This document shows positions 5,761 to 6,049 of a stretch of DNA of 6,049 nt, one piece after another; within the stretch, counting starts at the first letter, position 1, and the number at the start of each line of letters is the position of its first letter. A program made the translations under genes and the position numbers. Source of the DNA: Planctomycetota bacterium. Its GTDB lineage: Bacteria > Planctomycetota > DG-23 > SLPQ01. The stretch spans positions 1 through 6,049 of the forward strand of contig JAGHCE010000009.1 in the NCBI GenBank assembly GCA_021160625.1, written 5' to 3'. Under the pieces are notes generated by a model. That model was not told the origin of the DNA. It did no database searches and was given only the letters and a program-made list of their open reading frames with translations.

Positions 5761-5774
5761 TTCTCGGCAGAGCA

Positions 5775-5802
5775 ACTATATGCTGAATTTTATGGTCCGC
5801 AA
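5775..5802 (-). promoter_or_regulatory. Possible sigma70-like promoter for the 150-residue gene
   Basis: On the minus strand TTGCGG (5802-5797) and TATAGT (5780-5775) are 16 bp apart in a locally AT-rich stretch. The -10 box is 5/6 to consensus; the -35 box matches only in its first three bases. Transcription starting near 5768 would place repeat copy B in a 5' leader of roughly 170 nt. Confidence 0.4.
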
Positions 5803-5811
5803 CGCGCAATG

Positions 5812-6049
5812 TCAACCGAATAAGCTTCTTTTCTTCGAAGACTCCTTGCGGGCCTTTTCCCTGGCCGCCCGGCGCATTGACGCCTCATAAACCTCGCGCT
5901 TGAGCTTTTCGTACTGTTTCTCATCAATGAGGCCGGCCTTCTTCATACTTTCCAGCTGGGCCGTCGTGTGGACAGCGTCCGCCGCTTCGTCCGTGTCGTC
6001 TTCGTTGGTAAAGAGCCACTTGCGCAGCAGCAATATCCCGTAATAGCCC
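5812..6049 (-). CDS. C-terminal part of a membrane-anchored protein with SHOCT-like tail (partial)
   Basis: The 78 C-terminal residues are visible and the frame is open to the window edge, so the start lies outside. A TTG at 6033 could serve formally, but it falls inside the hydrophobic GYYGILLLRKWLF, which looks like the end of a transmembrane helix capped by basic residues. Next comes an acidic linker (NEDDTDEAAD), then TAQLESMKKAGLIDEKQYEKLKREVY. That matches the short C-terminal SHOCT-type pattern (leucine, lysine-rich, GLI, acidic, tyrosine/phenylalanine, K). The end is a strongly basic coil (RRAAREKARKESSKKRS). The tail should lie on the cytoplasmic side. SHOCT-like tails are thought to mediate oligomerisation; the function of the whole protein cannot be told from this part. 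No terminator with a T-run follows the TGA at 5814-5812. Confidence 0.75.
   Translation of the reverse strand, partial: GYYGILLLRKWLFTNEDDTDEAADAVHTTAQLESMKKAGLIDEKQYEKLKREVYEASMRRAAREKARKESSKKRSLFG

Noticed and set aside
5860..6049. Coiled-coil chaperone or secretion-apparatus protein at the window end
   Set aside because: The basic coil alone is not diagnostic. The helix end, acidic linker and GLI-type short motif fit a membrane protein with a SHOCT-like tail better.

Overview
This window is a GC-rich (by eye about 60%), densely coded stretch of bacterial chromosome in which every convincing gene is on the minus strand. Read in the direction of transcription, from high to low coordinates, it holds: the tail of a membrane protein with a SHOCT-like C-terminus (6049-5812, cut by the window edge); an unrecognised 150-residue soluble protein (5595-5143); an M42-family metallo-aminopeptidase (5064-4006); a multi-pass membrane M48 (Ste24/HtpX-type) zinc peptidase (3784-2447); a two-gene unit of a Gfo/Idh/MocA sugar oxidoreductase (2284-1121) and a xylose-isomerase-like TIM-barrel sugar isomerase/epimerase (1073-228); and the start-less piece of a glycosyltransferase-39-like membrane protein running off the low-coordinate edge (187-1).

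The mix of a Gfo/Idh/MocA dehydrogenase paired with a TIM-barrel isomerase, M42 and M48 peptidases, a SHOCT-tailed membrane protein, and intergenic gaps filled with GC-rich palindromes suggests a Planctomycetota-, Hydrogenedentota-, Armatimonadota- or Lentisphaerae-like free-living bacterium, possibly an uncultured genome bin. This is inference from gene style only. No rRNA, tRNA, CRISPR array, transposase or phage gene is visible.

Regulatory structure is readable. The 150-residue gene and the M42 gene each end in a good intrinsic terminator (5114-5090 and 3998-3979). A sigma70-like promoter precedes the sugar oxidoreductase (2371-2344), and a weaker one precedes the 150-residue gene (5802-5775). 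Shine-Dalgarno sequences place the true starts of the isomerase and the M48 peptidase well inside their maximal open frames.

The most unusual content is in two short gaps (3785-4005 and 5596-5811). Each holds a composite element with the same outer modules in the same order and orientation, a 13-bp module at one end and a 20-bp module at the other, around different interiors. A separate perfect palindrome lies beside the first copy. They look like a non-coding interspersed palindromic repeat family (REP/MITE-like). The rest reads as an ordinary metabolic and housekeeping region; I do not see a defence system or an obviously new enzyme system.
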